A stretch of 64,000 nt of DNA from Isoetes taiwanensis. Lineage: Eukaryota; Streptophyta; Lycopodiopsida; Isoetales; Isoetaceae. Within the stretch, counting starts at the first letter, position 1. Every line of letters begins with the position of its first letter. Location: positions 3,893,962-3,957,961 of the forward strand of contig JAJEKV010000054.1 in NCBI GenBank assembly GCA_021234155.1, in the 5' to 3' direction. The notes under the pieces are model-generated. The model did no database searches. It was not told the DNA's origin and was given only the letters and a program-made list of their open reading frames with translations. Below, piece after piece: positions 46,772-58,991 of this stretch. A program made the position numbers and the translations under genes.

Positions 46772-47573
46772 TCTATTTTCTAAATTAATATCAATCTAAC
46801 CAATTTCTTTCCTTTATGTTAATGCAGACTATAGAATCTCTCAATCCATCAATTCCACATGACATTCCTCCGACACCTCAAGTCAACACGATGTTGATCC
46901 AAACATTATTACTGTACCAGAGAACCCTATAAATATAAATCAAGTTCAATTAGTCCCGCCACCATCAGCGTAACCCCCACCTGCACATGGCGAAGACCCT
47001 ATTGATGTGTTGTCATTATGGTTGGTTGGATACATCAACTTTCTTCATCCATCTCTACACCATCCCCAAGGCCCCAAAGGGGCCAAAAAATTTGTTAGTT
47101 AACACAAACCATTACATCCAACACTTTAAATTAAATTCCCCCTAAAATCCCCTTTGGTTTTGGTGCATATTCACACGAGGGGTGACTCCGGAGCAGCGAG
47201 AGCCCCTTTTATACCCCCTAAAACAGTATAATACATACATGAAATCAACACATCGCAACTCCCATTATACAGTATAAAAAAACTTGTACGAGCATACCCC
47301 ACAAACGAGGATCGCTATCTACGGTCTAAATCAAAGAATAAGTCGTGAATATGCCTAAAAGCCCTAAAAATAATGGGAGGATATTCACACCCACCACAAA
47401 AGAAGCCTCCACCACACGATTTGCCCCTTTTTTTAAAATCAACGGCTAACAAAAAGGTGCACTCTAGAAATACTATTTAGTACACCTGGATAAATACAGC
47501 CACCAAATCATATGAAAACCTTAGAGAAAACGGTACAAAAACACAAAAAAAACCCCAGTTATAATGCTAGATA

Positions 47574-48618
47574 TAGATAATAGGGTCTATATATGGGTCC
47601 AAATCTTTTGCCTAAGGGTTATTTTGTGTGAGGTCAAGTTTAAGTTGCAATAACTACTTGGGGAAGGGATTATAGAACATAAAATAATACTAGTTTGTAA
47701 AACACCACAATAAAGCAATGATATGGCAACATTAAGACTTATAGGATTGAACCATGATTACAAAAAGAAAGTAAACATGTGTCTTGCACGGTGTTAAGTA
47801 AAAAGGGTGCTCAACATGCATGCATCGCATGCATGCATGGTATGCATGCACTGTGTGCATGCATAACTAGAAATACTCCATGCGCTCTAAAAGTACTACT
47901 GGTATACACTTACACAAATACATTAACACAATCATATGCAAACTATAGCAAAATGACTGTATATTTACACTTTTTGCACGACGTCAAAATAGTTATGATG
48001 GAATTATAAGGACGAGGGGCACAGTTCTTCAAAAAAAAAATAATAATTTCAAAGAATGGGAGCTGGACCCATTATAATAACGTGAAATAGTTATAGAGCC
48101 AACACAATATAGCTACACCTACAATCGATGTTTATCCAGGATTGAACCATGATTACAAAACTATTGACCACCTGCCACTGCAAATTCAAGAGCAAGCTGC
48201 CAAGAAGCTCAAAACAAAGAGAAGTTGATTACCTTGGGGAAAAAGGAACATGAAAGGTTGCACACGATTTTGCAAACCCTTGGTGCTTTGTGACGCCAGA
48301 GAAAAGGTAAGGCTCTCATGTGAAAAGACCTATGTGGCCACAAAAGAATGTAAAATGATTGATCATAGAAATCCAAAAAGCCTTATGCAGTTTACCCAAA
48401 TTCATGCCTTCTTCATCTTCTGCATGCTGTCTGTGGCAGAAAACGCATGGGGTCATGAACAACCCAAAAGAAGGTTGACAAAAAGAAAGGAGTAATAGAG
48501 AATAAAGGAATCACAAATGCACTGAATGGAAGATTGAGATTGACTGGCTAGAAGAACCTTTGCATGCAAAATCATGTTAATGAAAACTTGAGATTCACTG
48601 GATGTAAAGTGGTCTCAC
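47574..48618. other. no gene recognised; RY repeats and satellite-like unit
   Basis: CATGCATGC-rich cluster at 47814-47866. The sequence 48575-48618 (CTTGAGATTCACTGGATGTA...) recurs at 52733-52768, beyond the right end of the next TIR element. No coding evidence for the frames at 47779-48495. Confidence 0.5.
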
Positions 48619-49099
48619 CATTAGGGCGGATTTGGGGTCTCAAAATGGCCCATAACTTGGATGCCAGAATTCCACGTCATGTTTCTCGCGACCAATGATG
48701 TTTGCGCATTTTTTTTTCCAAAGTCAGTATTAGTTGGCAAGTAGAAAGAGGAGCAGGCTTACTTGGCATCCACATGGCAAAATTTCATAGGACATGTTTG
48801 TGCATTCATTGCAACCACATTAATGGCCCGCATTTTTCGAAATCGTATCGCGGACCAAAATAATGGCTACTTTTTCCGCCTACTGTGCACATGCCCACAT
48901 GCACCAACCACCTTATCAAATTTTGGCGCCAAGATTTCCATTGTTCACATTAGCGCCGCTACGTGCATCCTCTCCGCCTTCACTCTTCATTTGGAATCCA
49001 AGTCTCCAATAGTGTCTGTGTTTTTGCCCCATTTACAGAACACTCAAGGTCAAGAAGTAGGAGGTTATGTCTCCAAAGGTTCATGGGTGAGTATGTAGC

Positions 49100-50970
49100 A
49101 TAGAGTTAAGCGACAACGACGAGGCGATGTGCGGACAAGCTATGGATAGTATATTGCAAAAAAAAAAGGGAAGGGAGGGGGGGAAGGGATTTGAAGAGGA
49201 GGATATTTGCAAATTTGCACCCTCAATAATACATGGATCACACCATGCGAAAATGCATATGCACTTTGTAAATGTGTAGTGAGATTTCCCGTCATGTGAT
49301 CCTTGCTTCTTTTTTCTTCCCTCTTCTTGATTTATATTCACCCACTAAATCAAATATTTTTCTTCGGGCTATATTTATCAGATGTCAGGGATTTGAGACT
49401 AGGGAAAAGCATTACTAGCATCGTTGTTGTTTAACATATGGACATAAGAGACATGCTTTTCCAAGATATACATTCAGGGCAATGGGCATCTAGTTTTACA
49501 TTGTAAAGTTGTGGGAGCCAAGCTTGAAAGTCGTCCCATGACCTCTTTTAAGCGAATTGTGCAAGCCTCAAAGTTATGAGAATGGTGTCCTTGCAATGAA
49601 TAAATGTTTGATAAGACGTGCATCCAGGGTTGTTGAAAAAATGAGTTACAAAATATTTGCTCCATTAGAGGTGTTTACTAATGCCATGACACAAAATGCT
49701 CCAAAGACATATTGTATAAAATGTCGCTTTCGTGAGCCTTTGGATCAGTTAACACAAAGTGTCACATATGGAAACATTGTTAGGTTTGATAAAATAACAT
49801 AAAAATCTTATTTAATAAAGCTTTGGTTGTTGGTAAAGAGATGGCTTATTGATTACGTGTTTGTATTTTGCTTTGGGACCCTTTTGAAAAAGTTTAGTTC
49901 ATAAAACATACTATAACTTGGAATGATACATATTTTATATGCAAATGCGAGACTATTGATGAAGGACTTGGTGTTATTATCTATTGACAACAAACAAGAA
50001 AGTGGATCACACCATGAATTTAGTATATTCCAACCCTTTAGCTTATACAAAATTCGTTTGGTGTGATCTTTTTGGAAAAAGATGACTTCCTATAATAAAA
50101 TTACTTTGATTATCTTTTAATAAAAGAAATATATATGTGTCTTATTTGAAGTTAAGTGTGGATATGTGACGTGCTCATTTATTGATAAAGTGTTTGCTTT
50201 TTGAAAAGGGCTAATAACTTTATGTACTACTAGAGTTGGTAAAGTATTTTAGATGCAAATAGCAGTCAAAGACAATGAAGGTGGATTCTGTGCAAGAGAA
50301 GACCTACTTAAAAAATAAACATGTGGACTATGTAGTCAAACGTGAAGATAGCACATACATAGTATCCATTAAGGACAAGCAGTTGTCCGGATTTCATCCA
50401 CATGGAAAGGATAAGAGGATTCATACCTTGCAAGCACTTGTTGTACATACATAATCAAGTGCTTGGAATCGATCCAGTTTTAGGTTGGTTTACAGTTGCA
50501 GAACAATTGTGATGTAAGTTGGCTGAGTTTATAAATATCATATTATGATTTCTTTTCAATGAAAAGTAATGACCATGTGAATTAATTTAACAATTACGAA
50601 GACTTGTGTCATTTTCTGTGCAGCATTTTATGTACTTAAAACATTCTGGTTGTTTCAGGTACTCTTTAATACATACATGTCCATGTCCTTCTGGTACAGC
50701 AAACAACCAATCATAAAATTGCATATTTCCATACAATTCACATCCATTCATAAAATTTATACAATTGCCTACATTCATCCAATTCAGCTCTATTCACACA
50801 ATTGCCTACACTAGCTGCCCTTGTCATATACACAAATCCTATAAGCACCAAAATATGTACAGTAAAAAAACAAGTTAGGTATTCAAATGGAATGAGAAGC
50901 AAAAACTTTTTACATTTAAAATTTTTCGTGGTCGTATGGCTTTACATCAGAACATCATTTTGGAAATTTA
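49100..50970. other. interior of the TIR element without recognised gene
   Basis: AT-rich, with only short frames (for example 49081-49341 minus, 49557-49802 plus). The region 49500-50300 has the feel of decayed coding sequence, but no family was recognised. Confidence 0.4.
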
Positions 50971-50973
50971 AAT

Positions 50974-51108
50974 GCCCGGAGGCTTCAACTATTCACAACA
51001 AAAAAGCCCGGAGGCTTGCAGTCATATGGTAAGAAAATAGCCTGGAGGCATGTACATTCCCTCGAAAAAGATAGAAGCTGGAGGTACGTTGAGGCAAGCT
51101 GGAGGCTA
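50974..51108 (+). repeat. five copies of a GCC(C/T)GGAGGC-like motif
   Basis: GCCCGGAGGCTT (50974, 51006), GCCTGGAGGCAT (51040), GCTGGAGGTAC (51077) and GCTGGAGGCTAA (51098), spaced ~20-38 bp, in the subterminal region of the TIR element. Confidence 0.7.
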
Positions 51109-51244
51109 AGAACAAGGAAAAAAAAAAAAGGGTGCTCTGCCCTAATAAATTTCATTCATCTGCTTCACCATCTGCAAAACAAAAAAATAAGAAATAACCG
51201 TTAGTTGAATGCTTAAGAAAAGAAAGAAAACATGCATGTACCAT

Positions 51245-51520
51245 TTAGCAACGCCATGAACTCCTCGAATTCAGCGGATTCGTCTTCAACTTCTTCATCT
51301 TCTTCATCATCTTCGGCTTCTTCTCCTTCGGTAGACCGCTATTCTCTGAAGAATCTCCTTCCCAGCCTTCAAGAACACCTGTGATGAACTCCTGCTCCGA
51401 AATTTCCTCTGATTCCTCATTCTCTGATTCCTCATCAGAGGAATCAGAGGAATCGGAAGCATTCAAAGCAAGAACCGTGGGCAGCGGAGGGAACAGCAGA
51501 GGGAAGCCTCTTCTAGCCAT
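51245..51520 (-). CDS. small acidic protein, unknown, inside TIR element
   Basis: 91 codons from ATG 51520 on the minus strand. Residues 1-20 are hydrophobic/Pro-rich (PLLFPPLPTVLALN), 21-60 are Ser/Asp/Glu-rich (SDSSDEESENEE) and the tail is Lys-rich (KMMKKMKKLK). It may be a first exon of a transposon gene reading inward from the right TIR; a GT lies soon after. No family recognised. The acidic-then-basic layout is common in nuclear proteins but is not diagnostic. Confidence 0.3.
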   Translation of the reverse strand: MARRGFPLLFPPLPTVLALNASDSSDSSDEESENEESEEISEQEFITGVLEGWEGDSSENSGLPKEKKPKMMKKMKKLKTNPLNSRSSWRC

Positions 51521-52107
51521 AATAGGTGCCTCTTGGAGGACACCTCCGGCTCTTCCCTAGCTGATCTCTTCATGGCGATGGACTAGCGAATTTGGGCGAA
51601 GGATCCTAGCGAAGATGGCGGAGAATGGGCGCCAAACTAGGCTGGAATCGATATAGGCTGGATTAGACGTGAAAATCGTAGGATTAGACGTGAAAATCGT
51701 AGAAATGATTCGAATTCCAGTCCTATCAACCATCATTAAATGCCATTATGTGCATGTCTCGAAATTTGAGCCATGTATAATACCATAAATATCCAATATC
51801 TTCCTTTTTTAACCTTATTCCTAAACCTATATGATTTTAGTTTAACCTGAAAATGAACACCGATATAATTCGAATTTAACATACTATTTAATACCAAGAT
51901 GCATGCATGGATCGCACGGTGCGAACTTCCATACTGCGAGGATCGCACGGTACGAAATGAAGGTGTACAATTTGTATGCCATAGCACAATTCGCTTCGTG
52001 TGAGCCAAACGTCCGTACTAACCTCGTTTTTGAAATTTACAACGTGCATATGGAAATCGAAAAGTCCATTCTCCGACAATCCATGCTTTTATACATTAAG
52101 AAAATTC

Positions 52108-52266
52108 AAATTTTGAATTGTAGGCGGCGGGAAGCCTGTATTGGGATGAAGTAAAGATCCCGGTTAAGGCGCAATCGCAGCGCCTCGAAATGAAAGTCTG
52201 ATACAAAGCTTCAACCTACACATTCAAATTTTGAAATGTAGAAGGCGGGAAGCTTGTATGGCCATG
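52108..52266 (+). repeat. duplicated palindrome plus E2F-like GGCGGGAA
   Basis: TTCAAATTTTGAA followed by TGTAG, a GGCGGGAAGC block and TGTATGG occurs twice (52105-52142 and 52223-52261). GGCGGGAA (52126-52133, 52244-52251) matches the E2F half-consensus TTCCCGCC. Located in the right subterminal part of the TIR element. Confidence 0.6.
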
Positions 52267-52598
52267 GCCTCTAAATGAAAATAGCGCAAGACAAGAGTCG
52301 GTGATGCGCACGCTTGGTATCTGACAAACCAAGAGACACCGTCATGAGTTGCCAGTATGCTATAATGCAAGTGGCTTTTTAGAAGCGCCACGTGTTGCAT
52401 CAGTCTGTCTGACAACCAACAGAATTAAATACATATGGCGCCATGAATGTGCGATCCCCCTTATTCCGGGAGAATATTCTAAGCAGATCTGTAATAATGA
52501 GAGTTTGGTATCCTAGGTGGCATGGGAAAAAAGGAGCGGAAATATGACGTGGAATGGCTGATAGGAGGCTGTTTTGAGACCCCAAATCCGTCCTAATG

Positions 52599-52900
52599 AT
52601 ACATGCGAACCCAAGATTGACAAGGTGAGCAGGAGCATATGAATGCATTGATTGGCAGAGAATGTTCTATGCATACATGGGCATAGGCATGCATATCCAA
52701 AACAAAAGCATGCAAAAATATATTAATGTAAACTTGAGATTCACTGGATGTAAAGTGGTCTCACATGCAAAAGCATGTGGATGGAAATCTAAGATTGACC
52801 AGGTGAGAAGGGACGTATGCATGCATTGACTGACAAAGAAAGTGCTATGCAATGCATGGGCATAGGCATGCATGTCCAAACCAAAGGTTAGAAGGGCAAA
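52599..52900 (+). repeat. two ~170 bp satellite-like units
   Basis: Units around AAGATTGACAAGGTGAG (52611) and AAGATTGACCAGGTGAG (52788) share GGGCATAGGCATGCAT..CCAAA and the intervening CATGCATT blocks, with CTTGAGATTCACTGGATGTA between them. Similar sequence flanks the left end of the TIR element. Confidence 0.65.
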
Positions 52901-52989
52901 CTATTAGAAATACAAAGCACACTCTATAAATACTACTAGCATACCCTCATAGAAATACAACACCACAATGAAAACCATAGCAATAATTA

Positions 52990-53800
52990 TATGTTTTGCG
53001 CAACGAACCATTACCCCGGGCATTTGCAATATTTTCTTGGTATTCAGGTTGTCTGCAGAGCAAGTAAAATTCTCTTGCATCAATCTAAGGCCATTGAGTC
53101 TTTACTTGCAAGATGTAACATGCACACTTCTCAAGTAGTTAACACACCAGTAGTTCATAATGCCTTGGCCATATAAACAGGCTCTACATCTCTGCCAGCT
53201 TTCCATGACATGTTTGCTCTTTCCTACAGGAGCATAGTAGGATCGTTGATGCATTTCATGGTGTGTACACGTCGAGATATTACTGAAAGCATTATCACTC
53301 TAGCCAATTCATGGAAAATCTTGGCTCCCAGCGTTGGACAACTCTAAAACATATTCTGAGATATCTCCAAGGCATCTCCACAATTGGACTCACATATCTC
53401 AAAGGTAATGTCCCACTTTCTGAGAGGTTATGTGGATGCCGATTATGCAGGGGAGCAGCAGTTCAGGAAGTCTCGCACGGGCTTTTGCTTTAAGCTGCAA
53501 GGAGGAGTTATGAGTAGGTCCAACAAAAAAAAAAAAAGGCCACTGATCTCAACACGTGCAAATATGAGTGTATAGCTATATGCTCAGCCACCAAGGGGAC
53601 CATATGGTTGACGAGACTTCTTAAAAGCCTTGGTGAGGAACGGATCAAACTTATTGTACTTTGGAATGATAACAAGGCTGCAAGATGAAAAGGTGGAAGA
53701 AGGAAAAGTTGTAAAGCATTTATGGACATAGTTCATGACTGCAGATGTTTTGACAAAGCCTTTGGCCAGGAAAAAGATTCAATGAATGCATTGCTGAAAT
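52990..53800 (+). pseudogene. copia pol fragment (reverse transcriptase end and RNase H)
   Basis: Frames read YFLGIQV, ILLHQSKAIESLLARCNM, YRSIVGSLMHFMVCTRRDIT and LKHILRYLQGISTIGLTYLK; then YVDADYAGEQQFRKSRTGFC, WNDNKAA and TADVLTKPLARKKIQ. This is the Ty1/copia RT end and RNase H. Several stops and frameshifts. It is followed ~150 bp later by a polypurine tract and LTR start. Confidence 0.88.
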
Positions 53801-53946
53801 AGGTATACAAGAGATCTGATAACTCTTCATGGGTTTCTAAAGCACTTGTGCTGATTTTCAAGTTTTTCTTGTAGCAACTCTGTTGTTTCTGTTTGATTTG
53901 AGTTTTTTCAAATTTTCAAATGATGCAAGTCACAAGGTCTATCTTC

Positions 53947-54400
53947 AGGAGGAGTGTTGGAAATCAAAGGTTTTGCTTTACAAGATAAGGCCATGGTCAA
54001 GTCAAAGTTTGCTAAAATTATTATTACATGTTCCGGTTATGTCATTTGTTAGGGTTTAAGCTCCACTTTTTGTATGATTTTCTTCCATGATATCATAATA
54101 CTTTGGTAGGTTCTATTGAATATGGTTTTCCATTATGAGTCTTTCCATTTTGGTAGTAGCTTATCTTAATATAACATCCTTCGTTTTAAAAGGTGGCCAT
54201 ATGCGACCAATGATTGGGAGTATGCATTGCCTAGCTCTAAAAGGTGGGAAGTTGAATTTTTTTGATAAGGATCATTGAAAAGCTCTCAGTTTTCCAGTGT
54301 CAATTCCTTGTATGTTTTTCAAGAGTGTCAAAAGCTAATTACATCACAAACAAAAAGACGAATTTGTGTTCCCAAAAAGAAGATGGTATTGTTTCATAAA
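53947..54400 (+). repeat. polypurine tract and probable copia 3' LTR start
   Basis: AGGAGGAG (53947-53954) followed by TGTTGGAAATC at 53955 is the usual copia layout of polypurine tract then LTR. The LTR's right end was not identified; 54400 is approximate. From there to 54850 I see only AT-rich spacer, with an oligo-A stretch at 54497-54525. Confidence 0.55.
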
Positions 54401-54855
54401 TTCCTAGTTAATAAGTCTCATGAATTGTTAATATCATCATAATTAATGATGCTGCAAATATGTTGCCATCCCAATTTGTCCATATGGTAAGGTCTCAAAA
54501 AAAAGGAAAAAAAGAAAAAAAAAAGGAGAGGCCCGATAAGAGAGACGATTCTGCCACAGTTTCTTCAAGCACCTCGTAAAGGCACGTAATGACCCAAATA
54601 TCATCCCCTTCAAACAAAACGTGTGAGATGATTAGTTAGAGGCAATAATACACTACGGAAGGTTGAAGGTTCCCAAAATAACTATACAACTATACTGTCA
54701 TGCTTTTCCAATGGTTAAAGTAGGCCCAGCTGGTTAGAAAATGTCAAGAGCCTCCCGCCAACAGGTTTTACGAGGTCACTCACTGCCTTTGCATGACCAT
54801 TCCTTTCATGATTTAAAACTCCTTCCAGCCACAGCCATCGTTTTAACGTAGAAAA

Positions 54856-56620
54856 ATGGATCGACTAACAGCGCCCAAGATGGAAGAAACCTCATACGTC
54901 CCCTTCATCTGTGCACTCATGTGTGTCTTCTTAGTGATAATTCATCTCATCTACAACAAGAAAAATTCTGAAGGTCTGCCTCTTCCTCCAGGACCTCCAG
55001 GATGGCCTATTATAGGCAACCTGCTTCAAATTGGTGAGCTTCCACACAGAACAATGGCTAAGTGGAACATTGAATATGGTCCCCTTGTTTATTGCAGAAT
55101 TGGTTCCACCCCCACTATCGTAACTAGCTCTCCTAAAATGATCAAAGAACTTCTTGGCACTCAAGATGATACATTTGCATCTCGCCCAAGAACCACACAG
55201 GCCAAACTTATGGCATATGATGACATGAATGTTGGCCTGGCTCCATATACTGCTCACTGGAAACTGATGAGAAGAATATGTGTTGAGCACCTGCTTACCA
55301 CTAGAAGAATGGAATCGTTTCATAAGCATCGTTCTGAGGAGGCATCTGAAATGACCCGATCAATCTGGAAGTTGTCTAAAGAAGGCAGGACCATCAATGT
55401 TAGAGATCACTTGGGTACCTTCACTATGAATATTGTCACCAGAATGTTGATTGGAAAAAGATACTTTGGTTCTCAATCCATGGGTCAAAAAGAAGCAAAT
55501 GAATTTAGAGACCTCATTCATTCTGCCATTAATCTGCATGGTGTCTTTTATTTGCCTGATCATGTGCCCATTGTTCGTTTATTTGGTTTCAGTAGTTACA
55601 AGAAGCTTTTTACCGAAATGGGGAAGAAGTTTGATGCTTACTACTCAAGAATTATTGAAGAACATAGGCAGAGACAAGGTGCTCAGAGTGAGGGTCCTAA
55701 AGATTTTGTGGATGTTTTATTGAATCTTTCAGGGGAAGATGGCGATCTTCATTTGAATGACATAGAGATCAAAGCACTCATTCAGGTAAAAAAAGGGGAT
55801 TAACTATATATTCTTTATAATTAACAAGAAGTGGGAACATACTTTACATTACAGGTGAAAAGGACTAGTCTTTCACACTTTTAACATTGTGCTAGAGCTA
55901 AAACAATACTAACAAGTTAAACATATATAATATATTTTGCTGGAAAGGACTAATATTTATGTATTTCTTATCCAGGATATGGTTGTTGGAGGGACAGATA
56001 CAGCGTCTTTCACGATGGAATGGTTCATGATAGAAATGATAAGAAATCCTCATGTGATGGCAAAAGCCAGGAAAGAATTAGACGAGCTCCTAGGAGAGGA
56101 AAGGGTACTCCAAGAATCAGACCTAGGAAAAGTGAGATACCTGAGAGCAGCAGTGAAGGAAACCTTCAGACTCCATCCTGTTGGAGGATTTCTCATTCCA
56201 CATGAGTCTATCCGAGAAGCCAAAGTAGCAGGCTACCGAATACCTAAGAAATCAAGGATTCTAGTAAACACACACGGATTGGGAAGAAATCCTGACCTGT
56301 GGAGCAACGTGGAAGAGTTCCAGCCTGAAAGGTTCTTGGATGAGGCGGCTACGCAAGAAAAGATCCAGCTCCGGGATTCAGAGTATAGATTGATCCCCTT
56401 TGGTTCCGGCAAAAGGAAATGCCCAGGTGCTCAATTAGGTCAATCCATGCTACTTTTAGGGTTGGGAAGGTTAATTCATCAGTTTGAATGGTCACCTCCT
56501 CCCAATTTGGCTAGAGAAGATATTGATGTTATGGAGGTTTATGGTCTTACTACACCTCCTAGAACTGCCCTTGAAGCCCTTGCTACTCCCCGCCTTCCGT
56601 CCCATCTCTATTCCCATTAG
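54856..56620 (+). CDS. cytochrome P450, CYP703-like (fatty-acid in-chain hydroxylase)
   Basis: Two exons, 54856-55785 and 55976-56620, with a GT-AG phase-0 intron; 524 residues. Membrane anchor ~17-33, hinge LPPGPPG (~43-49), I-helix GGTDTA (315-320), ExxR ETFR (372-375), PERF (427-430), haem loop FGSGKRKCPG (452-461) with ligand Cys459. HLLTTRRMESF, MNIVTRMLIGKRYFG, IPHES, NTHGLGRNP and the ending EVYGLTTPP..ALEALATPRLP match CYP703, a family conserved in land plants whose Arabidopsis member CYP703A2 hydroxylates lauric acid in sporopollenin synthesis. It acts at the ER. The family's usual intron position and length fit. Differences: I-helix GG instead of AA. An alternative start is Met9. 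Nothing is broken. Role in spore or pollen wall formation is inferred from the family. Confidence 0.88.
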
Positions 56621-56640
56621 CACATCACCTCTTCATCCTG

Positions 56641-56757
56641 TTTCGATGCATTGGCTACCAAAGTATAAGCTCAGAACTAAGTTTCTAGTCTATATCCGGT
56701 TTCGATGCATTGGCTAACAAAGTATAAGCTCGGAACTAAGTTTCTAAGTGTTGTTAT
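56641..56757 (+). repeat. ~59 bp tandem duplication in the P450 3' UTR
   Basis: TTTCGATGCATTGGCTA..AAAGTATAAGCTC.GAACTAAGTTTCTA occurs twice head to tail with three or four differences, starting ~20 bp after the stop codon. Confidence 0.88.
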
Positions 56758-58980
56758 GTCTTTTTTTTTAAACTAAACCATTGAAACAAAATAAAATGCA
56801 TTTCATTATAACCATTGAAAAATATGTTACAAACATATCAGACACTAAACACTCTTGTAGATCCAATAACTTCACACCAAGAACACCTGCACATGAAAAA
56901 AGATAGCTCCACATTGAGCTTGAACCTTCATGGCTCTAAGATGCTTGCTTCCAAAATAGCTAAGCAAATGACATGCAAAAATTCTTCTATCTTGCAGCCC
57001 AAATCCTTCTATTTTGCTAGAAATCCAAACTCTTTTGTTCATGCAACAAATCCAATTTTTTTTATGGACGTAGCCTCTTCCAGAACCTCCATAAGATGCT
57101 GCTTCTTTCAAAATCTCCACAAAAAATTAGCAATCTCCTTTTCATCGCCAATATGCCTGGCAGCATCTAAGGGGTCAGGATTCAAGAACCAAATATAGAA
57201 TTCCAAATATTTATTCCTCGTCCTTTAAAACAAACCCATGAAAAGGACCTTATCAGAGTACAACCACAATGAATTGCCTCACATTTTTCGCCACTGCTTA
57301 AGTAAATAATATATAATGTCACATTTTCTCAACTAAATCAGATAAGTATTGGTAATTCCAAAAAAGCTAGTCTTGTTGACATCCTACTTTAGGATGTTAA
57401 TGAGTTGAAAAGCTTATCAAGAATCTGTGTGTGGAGCACATATCTTTTAAGATCAAGGTGCTGTTGAAAACAATGCATCTCTTGCTCTCCACAGTTTGGG
57501 CTTATCTACTATGTTTCTAGATATAATTCATTTAAGAACAAGCCACACTATCTAAAATCATCAAAAGCCAATGACTTTTATAACTTCTTATTAAGTATTG
57601 CGAATTGATAAATTTGTTTGGATTTCTCAATAAGTAGAACATGCGTGGCACCTATATGAGTTAATAGCATCTAAAGAGGAACAAATGATTTGCAAAAACA
57701 TTAGGATAAAAGAGAGTAGATATGCTTCAATCATTTGTGTTTGAAGTATTTGGACATTTGCGGCGTCCATGTCTTTTTACCCATATGAAAGACATTATTA
57801 TAACCTTTGGTGGGATACATGTGTCCTACGTCAATAGTTTATTGCAAGTCTCTCCCAATTAAATCAACTATACAAAACCACCATATCAGAAACTAGTGAA
57901 TCACATGATGCAGTTCTCTATGCCGTTGGCTCAACTTAGAGATTGGTTTGTAAATATGATGCTATTATTTTAGCAAATCCATAATAAAAACTGAGATATA
58001 GAATTTAATGTATGGAACTATATTCCTTGCAACTTTATTCAAATGCCAGTCCCTAAACAAACATTGAAATATAATTAGAAGTGGCAGATCAAACATTGAA
58101 ATATAATTAGAAGTGGCAGACCATGGCATGGTCGTTCACATCTTCTTTTTTATTTTGAGATGGGGTTGGGAACTGTGCCCCCCCCCGCATGTAACGCCAC
58201 TCCCTTCCCGCTTATGGCACCTCCTGCAGGATGCACCCATTAATTGCCAAGAATTTGAAATTGCCTTGATCATTGAACGAAAAAGTTTAGATTGAATCAG
58301 AGAATTCCCATGGAAAACTACCTCCCGCCCTACGAGTTTTGCTATAAGATTTTTGCTCCATCCCATTTTGGTGCCTCAGAATTGGGCATTTCAGAATTGC
58401 GCCAGTGAATATTGAGCTTCATTGAGCTTGGTCGGATCGTATGGTGAGTAGAACACAACAAAAGTCAGAATGTTCTCTTGCTAAAACCAATTCTTATAGT
58501 TTTGTTTCAGGATCCAAGCATTTGAAAAAGTCAATCTCTTGCTTTGCTTCTGGAGTGTTCTTGAAAGGTAGAAGTTTACACCATGTCATCTGCAAACACC
58601 TCAGTTATGCAGCATTCACATGATGGATCGGATCTGCAGTTGCGGCAACTGCGGAGCGGCAGCTTGGATGGCTCTTTTGGCTTTTGTGTTCACATGCTAT
58701 TTTGGATCAAGCTGCACTGCAGGCACAGATTAGAGAAATTAGCAGCTGCCCGGAGTCACCCCCGTGTGAATATGCACCCAAACCAAAGGGGGTTTGAAGG
58801 GGGATTTAATATAAAGGTGTGATGTAATGGTTTTTGTTATAGGTTAAATTTTGTTTCTGGACAATAGTGAAAGTTAACAGTTACGCGATGTCTTAAAAAA
58901 AAAGCAAAGCACCCGAGTTGCCTTCTATTATCTCAGCTCAGGCTACAGGTTACTGCCGGTTGTAACAGATGAACACAAGT
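56758..58980. other. no gene recognised
   Basis: AT-rich. A 127-codon plus frame (56815-57198) has no recognisable family, and minus frames opposite it overlap. A GC-containing block at 58180-58230 and TCGGATCTGCAG at 58626 show nothing identifiable. Confidence 0.45.
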
Positions 58981-58991
58981 TTCTCCACTGG

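Larger units (their letters stand above)
45531..47573. mobile_element. TIR element (~2 kb, ~140 bp inverted ends), no transposase seen
   Basis: The left arm 45531-45672 is an inverted, ~75 percent similar copy of the right arm 47434-47573. Both end ATATCTAGCA.AATAAC.GGGG and include CTAGAAATACTATTTAGT and the GCCGTTGATTTT block. A third copy of the arm stands alone at 60128-60268. Long TIRs suggest a Mutator-like non-autonomous element, but no clear target duplication was found. Inside are the TGCATG array, an 80 bp duplication and a weak coding relic at ~46830-47100. Confidence 0.6.
48619..52598. mobile_element. TIR DNA transposon (~4 kb), transposase not recognised
   Basis: The left end CATTAGGGCGGATTTGGGGT... 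(48619-48690) is repeated inverted at the right end (...ACCCCAAATCCGTCCTAATG, 52536-52598), with a second block CCACGTCAT.TTTC shared ~50 bp inside. The same ~35 bp motif occurs in the satellite-like DNA outside on both sides, so the element probably landed in a tandem array. Inside are an acidic minus-strand ORF (51520-51245), a short GGAGGC repeat cluster and two GGCGGGAA repeats. No DDE motif was recognised in any frame. Confidence 0.65.
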
